From Acanthochlamys bracteata (Eukaryota; Streptophyta; Magnoliopsida; Pandanales; Velloziaceae): a stretch of DNA of 64,000 nucleotides. Position numbers and translations under genes: made by a program. The notes under the pieces were generated by a model, which worked only from the letters and a program-made list of their open reading frames with translations, did no database searches and had not been told where the DNA came from. Position 1 is the stretch's first letter; every line of letters begins with the position of its first letter. The stretch covers positions 3,412,501 through 3,476,500 of the forward strand of contig CM034143.1 of assembly GCA_019914995.1 (NCBI GenBank), given 5' to 3'. This document shows, one piece after another, positions 48,884 through 60,961 of this stretch.

Positions 48884-49697
48884 CATAGTCTTTAGAACCG
48901 ATTCGATCGGAGTATATCGAATCGAAAAACTGTCCGAATTATAATTCTTGAATTGATCTCTTAGATCAACCGTCAGATCAATAATATTAAAGTATTTTTA
49001 ACTAATAATAACAACAATTACAGTGAAAAATTTACTGTCATCATAGGACTATCAATAATAATAACAGTAATCACAGCAAAAAATTAAAATATTTTTACTA
49101 TGATATTACTATTAACAATAATATCAATAACAATAACAGCAAAAATTGAAGTATTGCCACCATAATATTACCACCAACAACAACAATAATAATAACGAAA
49201 ATTTATAATGAGAAATATTTAAATAAATTAGGAGATTAGAAAAAAATAAAATTATAAAATAGATAAACTATAAAAGAGACAACGAATTTTTTTAGTTATA
49301 CATATTTAAGTCTGAATATTTTATAATATAAAATTTTAAAAATTACTAATAATTGATATTTACAAATAAGATATAATCAATTATATTTTTGCATTATCAC
49401 ATCCAAATACAAAATCTAAACTATATATTATTTTTCAATATAGGGCTATTAATAATTATTTTTGTATTAAATATATCATCAATGTAAATTTTTTTAATTA
49501 ATTTTTTTAAATTTTATTCAACCCGGTTTGATCCGGGCGGGCGAGTCGACCAGATTAAAGCGGATTAAAACGGGTCGAAGCGGGTCAAAACGGATCAATT
49601 GTACAGACGATTTTTTTGAAAACTTGAACCGGTTTACCGTCCGGGTCAATGATTTTCGGATCGACCCGGACGGTTCGGTCCAAGTCTGACAATTATA
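48884..49697. mobile_element. Small hAT-like element next to the host gene promoter
   Basis: An exact 8-bp duplication GTTTGGAT (48876-48883 and 49698-49705) flanks 814 bp. The ends are imperfect inverted repeats: left CATAGTCTTTAGAACCGATTCG, right (inverse) with 'GTCAGACTTGGACCGAACCG'. The right 180 bp is GC-rich ('cgggtcgaagcgggtc'), the middle is AT-rich with 'aataataacag' runs. No coding frame. GTTTGGAT is a common word, so chance is not excluded. Confidence 0.65.
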
Positions 49698-49705
49698 GTT
49701 TGGAT

Positions 49706-51054
49706 GGAATTTTTTTAATGTATAAGTTGAAAAAAATTATAAACATTGGATTGAGGCGTTTGGTTGGATAACTTACAAGGCTCCCGTTTGGGACATGCTA
49801 AAATTTTTGAGTTTTTGAAATAAAGCTACTTTATAGTGCCATAAGTGGCTTTGAAATTTTGCTGAAAAAACAGCTTAATACTGAAAAGTGTTTGAATAAA
49901 ATTTTACTGTATTTTGCTATTTGATGGTGGAAACTGAATAGAATGTTTAGCCAGACTTGTGCTTATTTCCAAATTAGGTATATAATAACTAGAATACATT
50001 TAGGTATGTAGTAATTGATAGATTATAACATTTTTTAATTCTTTTTATATATAAAAACTTTCTTATATTAATATTTACAAATTAAATAGTAAATCATGCA
50101 AGTTAATTTTGAATAAATGCTTGAATGCTTCTCATGGATGCTTGTATATATATATATATTTAGAATTTCTTCTTTATGCTCACTTGGTGTCAAGATAACT
50201 TCTTATACTTTACTAACCATGCAAAAATGAAACAAAACCAACCAAAAAATGATTCATTATAAAGTAAGAGATTTTTCATTCAGTAAACTATTTAACTCTA
50301 GCTGTGAATCATCAATAATAGAAATTCAAAGAATAAGATTTCAAATCTATTCATATTCAATTCCTCCACACTCTCTTTCCTATATACTTCTCAGTAACTT
50401 AATCAATCAACAAGTACAAAAAAAATGAATGAAGTCCGGATCAAAACCATACACCAACATTCTGCTTTTTTCTTTTCTTACAGCAATAGACTTCCAATCA
50501 CACCAAGCGCTATATTATAAAATTTTCCATTATCAATATCCACACTCAAGAATCATATTTCTGAGTACATATCGAGCTCCACAACCATCTGACTCCTCCT
50601 CCTCCTCTTGGCATGTCTACGTGCACCATACTTCAAGTGCCTGGTCTCACGGAGATGGGATGATGTCGCACTGAATGTAGAAGATGCGAATCAACAAGAA
50701 CAGATCAATCAGACACAAATTGATAGAGACTGTATGGTAATTTCAATATGTTTTGCTCTAGTATGGATTAATTCTAGTAAAGTTAGTTGCAAAGAACTGC
50801 TTTTGGTACCAATCAATTTAAGTTATACTATGGTAATTTCAAGAAATTAAACATGGCAGCAATGAATCCAGTTACAATCATATGGTAATTTTAAGAAACA
50901 ATTATCAATCATGTTTTGGTATAACATACAATTATTTGTTCCAGCATTTAAGGATAAAAAAAGATTAGAGAAAGAGGGACACTAGTAATAGAAGACAAGC
51001 AAACAAATTGCAAATTGTTTTAAACAAGAACAAAAGAAGAGAAGAACCCCTTCT
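49706..51054. other. Intergenic, repeat-like, no gene recognised
   Basis: 49780-50090 resembles family S in part ('tggctttgaaattttgctgaaaa', 'taggtatataataact.gaata'). A TA run lies at 50140-50160. The two plus-strand frames near 50429-50850 have no recognised motif. Confidence 0.4.
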
Positions 51055-51480
51055 TATCATGGTCATGTTTGGCTAAGTTTTAAATTAGAGCTTTTCAGCA
51101 AAAACTATTGTTTATATATGCTTTTGGTGAGAAAAAACGATTGTTTAGTTTTTTATTAAAAAGTTGTTTTTTTTCTAAATTATGTTTGGTTAAATTTCAT
51201 TGTTTAAAGCTTTTTGTAAAAAAAATTAAAAATATGCTTGATTAAACTTGTTCTATAAATAAATAAAATATATAATGACTGGAATACCCTTAGTTATAAT
51301 AAACGATATATTTTTAAACTTATGAATCTATTTTCATGTATTATCTAATTTTTAAAACTTAACTTTTATAATATATTTTTAAAATAACTTTATTTAATAT
51401 TTTTTATATTAATATTTATAAACCTATTAATAAATATTAATATTATTATTTAATAATATTTTTAAGTTATATTAAATATA
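51055..51480. repeat. Dispersed AT-rich repeat, family S, copy 2
   Basis: Aligns with 32054-32470 (see shared words there), with one instead of three 25-bp units. Confidence 0.55.
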
Positions 51481-51539
51481 TACATATACTATTATTTGAT
51501 ATAATAATAAATAATAAAACTATATGTTAGGGAGATAAT

Positions 51540-52882
51540 TATATCTCCAATCAATAGGATTATTTGTGCAAAAAGTTTAAAGAGTTTTAACATCTTCAAT
51601 CTAATAGATACCTTTTGTCACACCTACGTAAAGCATGACCCAAAAATATCCCAACGGACTCAAAATAGCAAGTATTAAACATTTTCAAATTTTAGATAGC
51701 TCCTCCCTTAAAGTTCAAGGGTGTAGATACAAGCCGTAACATATAGCAACATAGATGTTCAAACCCAAAATAATTATCACCAAATAAACATAATAATTAC
51801 TAGCTACTGATAACCAACTCACTCTATTATAAAATAAATACATACCCAATAAATATACGATAATATATAAATAAAAAATAGAGTAGTGCATGCCTCTTGA
51901 AATCACAAAATTACCTATATGCAAATATGGAGTGTTGAAGAACATTGGAATACCCTCAATGCGTAGGTTTCGTCGATTGTTCTAAATTTGCTTGTCGCTT
52001 AACTACTTCCGAACTATTTGGGAGAGGCGAAAAAAAAAAAAATGAACCCAATCTCAGTGAGATTAAAAATAGCAGATATGCCGTTTAAGTTTTCTAATTC
52101 ATTACCTAATGTCTGATTTTTATCTTTCTATATGTACAAAATACAAGGGTTGGATCAAGATCATTCCTACTAAGCTCCGATCGTCCTATACTGACTCAGT
52201 CTTTAGTATGAAGTGTTCAGCTATATGTAATACATATGCATCAACAAATAATCATACAATATAATCAAGAGAATATGCCTCTCGTTATATAAATATTTTA
52301 GATTGTCTTTAAATGTATAAACATAAACATTGCGATTTAATAAAAGAAATATGAAATAAAATTAAAAATAAGTAATTAGAATACAATATATATTAAATAA
52401 TAACAAAATACATAGATAAATAAATTTTAAATATGTTAATGAATAATAAATATTGAAGTCATATTGAAAGGCAATCAAATAAATCAATTAAGAACTCATA
52501 ACAATAAACATTCAACCAAACAACAATCTATAACACTCACACCAGCCATTGAGTCAGGTAGATACCAATGACGAAGCGAGACCGTGTTCTAGCTCATCCG
52601 CAATCCTTGTAATCCAACTAGAGTGCCATTGTATTATCGCCCCCACGCGCATAGGCCCACATAATCTACAGACTAAAGAGAGGAGAGAGGAGAGAGAAGA
52701 GACGAGATATTGAACTTAGTCCCTAACTATCGTCTACCTCAATGAAGCGTATGCATCTAAGCATTAAAAAATTCACAAATATATCAATAAATACAATTTA
52801 GTTAAACTCATTAAAATCACCAAACATAATTTATTAGCTTATCAAATGAAAGTATAATAACATCATATGAAATCACCGCAAA

Positions 52883-52888
<6 letters not shown>
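51540..52888. other. Relic sequence interrupted by MULE 2
   Basis: 51600-52130 resembles the leader/LTR-type sequence of plant Gypsy elements in style ('ccaatctcagtgagatt', 'caccctcaatgcg'), and AT-rich text like 'aaacttatcaaaatcattcat' continues at 58741, beyond the MULE. No coding part is seen. The assignment to an LTR relic is inference. Confidence 0.35.

Positions 52889-52914
<26 letters not shown>
52889..52914. repeat. TA microsatellite at the MULE 2 left border
   Basis: Thirteen TA units end at 52914. A matching TA run lies at 58725-58738, after the other end, so the target duplication is within TA repeats and cannot be sized. Confidence 0.9.
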
Positions 52915-52965
52915 GGAACCGAATACGCACTCTCATTACTGTACGCGTACTCCGGCACTCCAAAT

Positions 52966-52998
52966 ATGAGCCATTCGATTGCAGATCAGACGGCTCAT
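52966..52998. repeat. Inverted repeat near the MULE 2 left end
   Basis: ATGAGCC at 52966 pairs with GGCTCAT at 52992, with further internal pairing (CGAT, ATC). It lies about 51 bp from the end, the same place as the MULE 1 hairpin, although the stem sequence differs. Confidence 0.75.
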
Positions 52999-53980
52999 AG
53001 TCAACCTCAAAATTTTTCTTACGGAGTTACTGTGAAGGAGAAGAGAGTCATTTTACGTGCATATGTATAGTGATCCCGTAAGGGGTTCTCTTCTCGCTGC
53101 GTTATTTCTCCCCCCGTGTTCTCCCTTTTTCGTTCTCTCCCTCCCGATCGCTCTCTCCGAGCCCTCCCGATCGCTCTCCCCATCTCCAATTCCACCAATT
53201 GCCGCCATACTTCCGTCTCTCTTCTCCTTCTTTCTTTTCTCTCACAAAAATCTATCCCAATACCGGAGTCATTCGAAAACCCTACCACAGCCGAACCTTC
53301 TATCGCCGGGCGGTGATCTTCAATTCGGAACCGGAGCCGTTTCTTCTATGCTCCTCCTCCTTCTCTGACATTCTTCTTGGCCTCCGTCACTGTTGCTGAC
53401 TCCTCGCCGTCGCTCGAGTGGATCGAGCGCGCCCGAATGGGATTGCGGCGAGTCTCGGCAATTGGTGAAAATTTATTTTGATTATGATTTCGTTATGATT
53501 TATTTGTATGTGTTATTATCTGATTTTTTGATTGTGTGATTTGATTTTTGTTGAAACCGTAGGATTCCTATGTGGCCGGTTGTTTCTGTCGGTTCACTCC
53601 GGTGAATTCGTTGATGAACAAGGATGTATATGTAAGTCTTTCTTTTGATTTTTATTATTTTTTGCAGTTGGTGCCGATGCACTTGGTTGAATCGGACCAG
53701 TGCCGAAGAAGAAAGAATGCTCTGCTACTAGAGCTTGGAGCACCACAGTAAGATTCTTCAGTGTTGATGGAGCACGACGATTGCCATATTTGATTCTTCT
53801 TCGTCTTTTTTTTTTTTTTTGGTAATGAATGGCGATTCTTCAACGAGAGTGGAGCTCTCTGTAGGTGCTGTGAATGTCAAAAAAGATGCTGTAAATGTAA
53901 TGCCGTAGTATTATGAATGTAATTCGAAATTGTTTGTGAGAACTTATGAATGTTATGATTTGGTGAATGATGGATGTTGT

Positions 53981-54295
53981 CAAGGATGTGTTGTAAGGAA
54001 CTTGTGAATGATGCTCATATTTGAATGAAATGTTTATGATGTTAGCATCTAAAGTACTTGTGAATGTGAATGTGTTAAGCTATGTTTGCTCAAGGATGTG
54101 TTATAAGAACTGGTGAATGATGCTGATTTTTGAATTAAATGTGAATGATGTTGCATCCCAAAGTGTTGTGAATGTGAATGTGTTGAGCTATGTTTGAACA
54201 AGGATGTGCTGTAGGAACTTGTGAATAATGCTCATATTTGAATGAATGTGAATGATGTTAGCATCCAAGTGAATGTGAATGTGTTGTGTAGAGTG
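53981..54295 (+). repeat. Tandem array of ~109-bp units in MULE 2
   Basis: CAAGGATGTG starts units at 53981, 54091 and 54199 (periods 110 and 108). Each unit has 'gtgaatgatgct', 'atgatgtt.gcatc' and 'gtgaatgtgaatgtgtt'. No open frame runs through it. Confidence 0.85.
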
Positions 54296-54409
54296 AATGC
54301 TGAAGTGAATGCCAGTAATGGATGAAGTCTCCTAGTCTGCCAGTAAGCTGTGCTAGCTCACTCAGCTGCCAAACTGCTCTCCTGGTAGTTATCTGGCCAG
54401 TGAGCAGTG

Positions 54410-55450
54410 AACTATGCTAGCTCACTGCTCAGCTGCCAAAATGCTCACTGGCTGGTTTCGGCCAATGAGTTCACCGGTCTCCGGCGAAAAAATATTTTAG
54501 TTTTAACCTTTTTTTCTGTTAACAATAGTTTTGGAATGCTGTTGAAACAGATTGAAGCTGAAACTTATTTGAGTTACAAATTCAACTTAACAAATCTATT
54601 TGTTATATTTTAAACATATTGAGCTGACTAGTGAGCTCACATAGCTCACTGGTCAGCTGCTACAAGCTGCCAGTGAGCTCATCTTACTGGCAGCTGACTA
54701 GTGAGCTTCACTGGTCTCCGGCTAGTGAGCTCGTTGTTCTCCGGCTAAAAAAAATTTTAATTTTAATTTTTTTTTATTAAAAACACTTTTACAATGCTGT
54801 TTAAATAGATTTAACATAACAAATTATTTTTGTTTACATTGCAACTTAAGAAATCTGTCTTTATTTTTTTTAGACAGATTGAGCTTCTAGTGAGGCTAGT
54901 GAGCTCACTGGATGCTCACTGGATCCTCACTAGCCAGTGAGCTTCCTGTTCTACGGCCAAAAAAAATTTTAATTTTAATTTTTTTTTTGTTAACAACACT
55001 TTTACAATGCTGTTTAAATAGATTTAACATAACAAATTGTTTTTATTTACAATGTAACTTAAAAAATCTATCTTTATTTTTTTTAGACAGATTGAGCTTT
55101 CAGTGAGCTCACTGCAGCTGGCCAGTGACCTCACTAGATGCTCACTACCCAGTGAGCTTCCAGTCTAGCTCATTGGATACTCACTGGTCTCCGGCCAGTG
55201 AGCTAGTTGTTCTCCGGCCAAAAAAAATTTTAATTTTAATTTTTTTCTATTAACAACACTTTTACAATGCTGTTTAAATAGATTTAATATAACAAATTAT
55301 TTTTGTTTACAATGCAACTTAAGAAATCTGTGTTTATTTTTTTTAAACAGATTGAGCTTCCAGTGAACTCACTGGATGCTCACTGGCCAGGTGAGCTTCC
55401 TGGCTAAAAAAAAAATTTAATTTAATTTTTTTTAATTAACAACAGATTTA
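54410..55450 (+). repeat. Tandem array of 190-260-bp units with CCAGTGAGC modules
   Basis: The phrase TCTCCGGC(C/T)AAAAAAAATTTTAA or a close form starts at about 54478, 54737, 54949, 55210 and 55399. Each unit continues with 'aacacttttacaatgctgtttaaatagattta' and 'ttagacagattgagctt' and then short palindromic words such as CCAGTGAGCTCACTGG. Unit length varies because the number of these short modules varies. Confidence 0.85.
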
Positions 55451-55779
55451 CAATACAGTGAAAAATAGATTGAATATACCAATTTTTTTTTACAATGCAA
55501 CTTAAAAAGATTGTATACAACATTTATATGCTTATCCAAAAATGTCAAAATAATTTCATCATTCTACTCTAAATCAACAGCTAATTCTTCTTCATCGTTG
55601 TCGTCGTCTTCACTTGTGTCTTCGTCTTCCGCATCATCTATACCGGTAACTATCAAGTAAAAGAGTAGTAGCCAATGTCAAGTAAAATTCCACCATCAAA
55701 GTTAGTAAACAAAAAATCAAAAACTAAGTAAATGGTTATACTTACTTATCTTTTTCTTTCTATTAGGATTTTCAAAATA

Positions 55780-58106
55780 GTTTCTCTAATCATGTTTAAC
55801 ACCGGACTTATTACAGTAAGCGCATCTTCTACCCGTTTTCACTTAAGCTCTCGCAATGGCTTTCTCCAAACCTCCTTTTATTCGAGTACTACCCTTACAA
55901 GCCCTCCCTTCTTTGTTTCTACCCTTCGTTTGTGAGATGTTAGGATTCAAAAGTAAAACTTGAGAGGTTCCAATATGCTCTCCTAAGCTCTCACTAACAG
56001 TACATAGATTGTCAGCTGAATTCTTGTCATGGTGGTTAGTTTTTCTTACTTCCTTGAGAAGCCTCTTCTAATTGTTTCAACAACAATTGGTATCCATCAT
56101 TAGTTTCCGCCGCTTCATAAACTAATTGGTTGAACACCATCTGGAGTTGGGTAGTTCTTAGTAACTCAGCATTCTCAAGGCTATTTATAGGTCCACCATC
56201 ATATTTACCCATATATTTATTAGCCCTTTTCCTCCATCGGTCAAGAATAAAATGATTTGGTATATCTATATCTCGACTCTGAAAAATCTTCATCAAGTGT
56301 CCACAAGGAAGTCCCATAAATTCAAAAAATTTACATTCACAGTTACCTTCCTTTGTGACTGAATTAAATTTCACTTTCCAATGACGCTGATCACCTTCTA
56401 TTCTGGACTTATAAATATAAGTCATGTACCCATCACTACCTCTTTCATCATCATGTAAAATATACTCAGATTGAGCTTTCTCAAATTCTTTTTTGAACTT
56501 GTTGTACACATTTCTTGTATATACTGTTGCTGCACTTTTCAAAACATATGAATTGCCTTCTACAATGCGACACAAGTGTTCACTAATGTAATACTCTTTT
56601 TTTTCACTTTCAACAAGTTTTCTCAAACACTTGGTCATTCTTTACAACAAACTCTCGAAGAGTTGTTGTTGGTTTGAAAAAAATTTTGTAGATAGCATTC
56701 ATACCTTCGGAACGCCCAGTAGTATTCATACCGGCATAGAAAGTATTCAAGTGATAAACTGGCGCCCACTTTTCTCGAATCTTGTATATTTCTTTGAGTC
56801 ATTCATTATCCTGCAACTCATATATTGACATTAATTCCTCCCACCTCAATTCAAAAGTGCTAGAGATATAATTTTTCCGAATACACCTCTTGATATCATT
56901 TTTGAATTTAGAGCTCTTGAAATAAATATGAAAAAAATTTTCAGAAAATTTCTTCAGTATATGCCACAAACAAAATCTGTGCCGTGTATTTGGAAATACC
57001 TTCGCAACAGCAGCAGTCATAGCTCTATCTTGATCTGTCATGATTGAAGATGGAGCACGTCCACCCATAGCTGCAAGCCATGTCTCAAAAAGCCACTCAA
57101 AAAACTCTTCAGTCTCATCTAAAAGTAGTGCACAACCAAATTGAATTGACTACATATGATGGTTAATCCCAGTAAATGGCCAAATGGCATTTCATATATA
57201 TTCTTGCGATAGGTGGTGTCAAAAAAAATTACATCACCAAAATATTGGAATTGAGTGCGCGATCGACCATCTATCCAGAAAAAATTTATTGCTGTAAATT
57301 CACTATCCATCTGTATTGCATAGAAAAAATTTGGGTCTTCTATGCTCTTCTTTTCAAAGAATTTAAGCGCTGCTGTATCATCACCACTAATAGGCCTCTT
57401 GTATTCCTTCGAGGGACACAAATGGTTCCAACAATCTCTGTTAGTAAAACCATTTTGCGGTCCATCAAGTATATCTGCAACTTTACTCACAGGTACGCCT
57501 TCGTCCTGAAATGAGTCAATCAAACTCTTAACTTTAGTAGCAATATTTCTGCAAACAGGCATCTGTATTCTTTTTGCAGGACTAACCAGATCATGATTGT
57601 GACTTCCTTCATAGCCCACCACCTCCTACAATCCAGTAGGTTGTCTTTTCACTCTCATTTTTGCAGGACATTCGTATTTTGCTGTACTCGTGCTTCTCTT
57701 CTTCTGTACTTCTTTCACGAAACCATCATCTGTCTTTCCGTCTCGATGGCCCCTATGTTTTCCAAAACGAGAACAAGTCATTTCACAAATACTCACTTGA
57801 TTTGAATCAGTAATTCTTTTCTGTGTATTTCGAATAACAGCGTTAAATCCTTCTGCTTTTCCATAATTTATATAAAATTCTTTCGCAGCTTCGAGACTTT
57901 GAAATGTCATCCCTAAACAAGGTAATTTGAGATTCTCCTCTACAACGTTTGGAGTTGAAAAAGATGAAGAGCCGGCCTCCAAACCTAAAAGATACACCAA
58001 TAAAAAATAAGCAAAAAAAAAAATGACAAAAAGCCCAGCATTGAATGGAAAAAAACACCACAAAATTTAATGCTTTGAAAAAAATACCTTCAAACTCTTG
58101 AGCCAT
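55780..58106 (-). pseudogene. FAR1/FRS-type MULE transposase, nearly full length, inactivated
   Basis: The ATG at 58106 opens 'MAQEFEG', interrupted by a 103-bp GT-AG intron (57985-58087) and continued by 'LEAGSSSFSTPN'. The FAR1 zinc-binding domain follows: 'AAKEFYINYGKAEGF', 'CEMTCSRFGKH', 'CPAKMRV', 'GSHNHDL' (57900-57580). Then the MULE DDE region: 'FGDVIFFDTTYRKN' (57220-57170), 'GGRAPSSIMTDQDRAM', 'RHRFCLWHILKK' (57065-56960); then the SWIM motif 'CECKFFEFMGLPCGH' (56345-56300) and a knuckle relic 'RRCAYCNKSGVKHD' (55830-55785). Lesions are stops at the Trp codons at 57626 and 56799, a shift plus stop near 57150, a shift near 56630, and a stop and Cys-to-Tyr change in the knuckle. These transposases move MULEs; FHY3/FAR1 are domesticated relatives. 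Confidence 0.88.
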
Positions 58107-58394
58107 AATTCACGAGTTTAAGGATCAGCTTTTTTGAATAAGAAGAGAAGAAGAATAGTGCAAACCAGAATCACTACAACAAAGAGAAAGAACACAAATT
58201 TTTCTTTCTTAGAACAGAGAACTTCTCCCGCGTAAATGCCTAGCGTAAAACAGAGGGAAAAAATGGATGTACAGAAATGACAAAGTTGCCCTCTAATAGT
58301 TTTTTATCTGTTTTGGTTTTTTTGCTTTCAGTGTTTTGAATATTTTCCTTCGATGTTTTTTTTTTAGGAAGAACGTAAACATGTATAGAATGCA

Positions 58395-58705
58395 GATGCG
58401 GAGACCAGTGAGCTTCCAATGAGCTCACAGGCCAGCTACTGGAAGCTCAAGAGTTTCTTAAGTTTAAAAGAAAACACAACTTTCTTAAGTTTTAGTGTTA
58501 AAAAAAACATTTGTTATGTTCAATCTATTCAGCATTGTACAACGGTTGTCTATAGAAAAAAGAAAAAAAATTTACTTTGGACGGAAACCAGTGAGCTCAG
58601 AATGTTGTTAACAAAAAAAAAATTAAAATTAAAATTTTTTTTAGCCAAAGAACAAAGAGCTCACTGGTCGGAGACCAGTGAGCATCCAGTGAGCTCCTAA
58701 ATAGG
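58395..58705 (-). repeat. Inverted copy of the CCAGTGAGC unit at the MULE 2 right end
   Basis: On the minus strand it reads 'gctcactggtctccgaccagtgagctc', 'ggctaaaaaaaaattttaatttt', 'tgttaacaaca' and 'tgtacaatgctgaatagattgaacata', so it is the 54410-55450 unit in opposite orientation, with an extra partial unit. The two arms could pair. Confidence 0.8.
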
Positions 58706-58740
58706 GAGTGCTCCTATCCCTCCCATATATATATATATGA

Positions 58741-59132
58741 CCTAGAAATTTTATAATACGTCAATTGATCAATAAGCGAAAACATAACACAAACTTATCA
58801 AAATCATTCATATAGCATATATATAAAGTATTCATCTTTCAATTTCCAATAAAGCTCACGTTATACATGATCAATGCATTGTAATAATCAATATTACTAT
58901 TCATGCTATCACGATTAGTTACCATTCTTCAACAAATATGCGTCACATACAATTATGCATTATGAAGGGTCTAATCGCAATATGCAAGAAATTGGCAAGG
59001 TAGACTAGAGGGTTAAAGCAAATATTACTTGTGCTGAAGCTTAAAGTTAATTTAGGAAGAATGGTGCACGGTAACTCTCATTTTAAATTCTTCGTTATTG
59101 CTTAAACCGCCATAATTTCCTGAGTACAGTAT
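58741..59132. other. Continuation of the relic sequence beyond MULE 2
   Basis: AT-rich. It directly continues the pre-MULE sequence if the element and a TA run are removed. No gene. Confidence 0.4.
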
Positions 59133-59250
59133 CTTTCTTCACATACAACTCCGCATGGTTATGATTCTATTTGGGTGATTGTGGATCGATTGACTAAGAG
59201 TGCGCATTTTCTACCTGTACGGACCATTTACAATGCGACGTGGTATGATC
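59133..59250 (+). pseudogene. Ty3/Gypsy integrase scrap
   Basis: Reads 'PHGYDSIWVIVDRLTKSAHFLPV' in pieces ('GYDSIWVIVDRLTKSAHFLP' is a strongly conserved stretch of plant Gypsy integrases), followed by 'RTIYNATWYD'. The upstream catalytic Asp and the downstream part are missing. It may be part of the relic split by MULE 2. Confidence 0.8.
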
Positions 59251-60960
59251 TCCAACTCGCATCACGCTACTATGTATGACTGTTACGTTTGATGCATTCG
59301 CATACATTATTATATTTGTTTGTTTGTATTGATGCATTATATATATGTATATATATTTATAGCTTGAGAGTGATGCATGATATTAGTTCATACTATTGTA
59401 TATCTCTGCTAAAAACTGAGTCGATATGGGACAATTCGGAACTTAATAGAATCTGATTTGTTCTATCGTTGCATCTGCTGCATATAGATAAACACCTAGG
59501 TAATGCATTAGCTATCTTAATTGGATATTTTGTTGTTTTACTTCATTGAAATTGTGCTCATCCTTTTTTCTTTTCTTTGACCTCCCCTGGATAGGTAAGA
59601 GATTAGCAGACGTTGATTAGATCTAGTACTACTAAACGGAGAGCGTGCGAAGGATATATGGTAAATTTTTTTGGCATATAATTAGCTCTGTAATTCTTAA
59701 GGGGTATTGAGTTTTCTTATGCCTTATTGTATGTAGTATTATGATAGTCATTATTTTAGATTGTAATAGGCATTATGGTTACCGGTAGCCACTATTGATG
59801 TTTTATGTGTAAATGATTTTCATATTGATCGTCTTTCTTTTGAAATTTTGGTGATAAGTATAGTTATTATTATTTGCACAGATTCTTCCTATTAAATTTT
59901 TAGTGAAGGTCATGTCGAATTTTTTTTTAAATTTAGTAACTTATCAGTTTTTCAAGTTTTGGGTGAGACTTAATAGATTGGGCCGAATTTGGGCATTATC
60001 TAGATTCAGTTTAATCCAATGCTAGTCAAGATCTAATGTTGAGTCTTGACACCTTTTGCCTTACAAGCTGAAGAGAGTCAATTCTTCTTCATTGTAAGAA
60101 ATTCCATATTAAACCATGATGCATACAGAATAGGGACAATGCATTCAATCAAATATTCTTTTGGCGATTGTATGTACATGTAGAGCAAATGTCGGATAAA
60201 AGAATAAAAAAATTATAGCATTACATTACAAATTTTTTAATTGAATTCTAGTACACTATGTACGACTTTTTAAACTTGAAAGCTCAGAAACTTCCAAAAG
60301 TAGCCCAAGTAGCAAGGTAGATCCATGATACTGATTAAAATTTTCCTCTATCGTGAACCTTTTGTATAGATGATAAGTATATAATGGTACACGATTTTAT
60401 ATATTATTTTACCATAATTTAAAAGCATTTTGTTATATTTATGAGCTAATTACTTAATTTTGCAAATGTGTAGGAAATAAGAAGATAAAGATACAAGACA
60501 AAGAAAATCAAAGATGAAACAACAAAAATACAAAAGAAAAGATTGTAATGGGCCTTGTAAGTTTTAAGGCACATGATTAACCCAAGTGAAGACAAAAACA
60601 AAGAGAAGGAATGACTCATGTGTCACATGAAGAAGACTTTGAGAGGATTTGTAGACGAAGGATTTCAATGGAGCCATCATCCCTCCTCCTTTGGATAAGC
60701 TTCAACAAACACTCGCTCCGACTCAACTGCTCTTAGAATATTTCCAAATAAAATATATAGAAATAATTTCTTTTAAGAATTCTTTTTTATTCAATTAAGC
60801 TCTCGGGAGAAATCTTTTCTTAAAGGGGAATTTTTTTGTTCCTTTTTGGAAAGAATTCCACGGATGAGAGAGTTTGGAAAATTTCTTTATTAATTTTAGA
60901 AGAGTGGAGATTATAAAGAAGGCAACAATAAGACCAGAACGGGGAAAGGATTTGGTGAAA
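59251..60960. other. Unassigned AT-rich sequence
   Basis: No gene or family recognised. 60470-60660 is purine-rich. Its end borders the hAT element. Confidence 0.4.
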
Positions 60961-60961
60961 C

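Larger units (their letters stand above)
52915..58724. mobile_element. MULE 2: 5.8-kb Mutator-like element with FRS-type transposase
   Basis: It lies between two TA runs. The left end GGAACCGAATACGCACTC resembles the inverse of the right end (GGGAGGGATAGGAGCACTC), giving a short imperfect terminal repeat. Inside from left: hairpin, CT-rich leader-like block (53100-53400), ~109-bp tandem array, the CCAGTGAGC array, transposase on the minus strand, and an inverted copy of the CCAGTGAGC unit near the right end. The plan matches MULE 1. The transposase is dead, but its catalytic region is present, unlike in MULE 1. Confidence 0.8.

Noticed and set aside
49510..49690. GC-rich 'cgggtc' block as a CpG-type promoter
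   Set aside because: It is the end of the small element at 48884-49697 and resembles a dispersed repeat.
57176..57514. 112-residue plus-strand frame
   Set aside because: Antisense of the MULE 2 transposase DDE region.
55780..58106. Host FHY3/FAR1-type regulator
   Set aside because: It lies between MULE ends, shares its layout with MULE 1 and has several lesions, so it is the element's own transposase.
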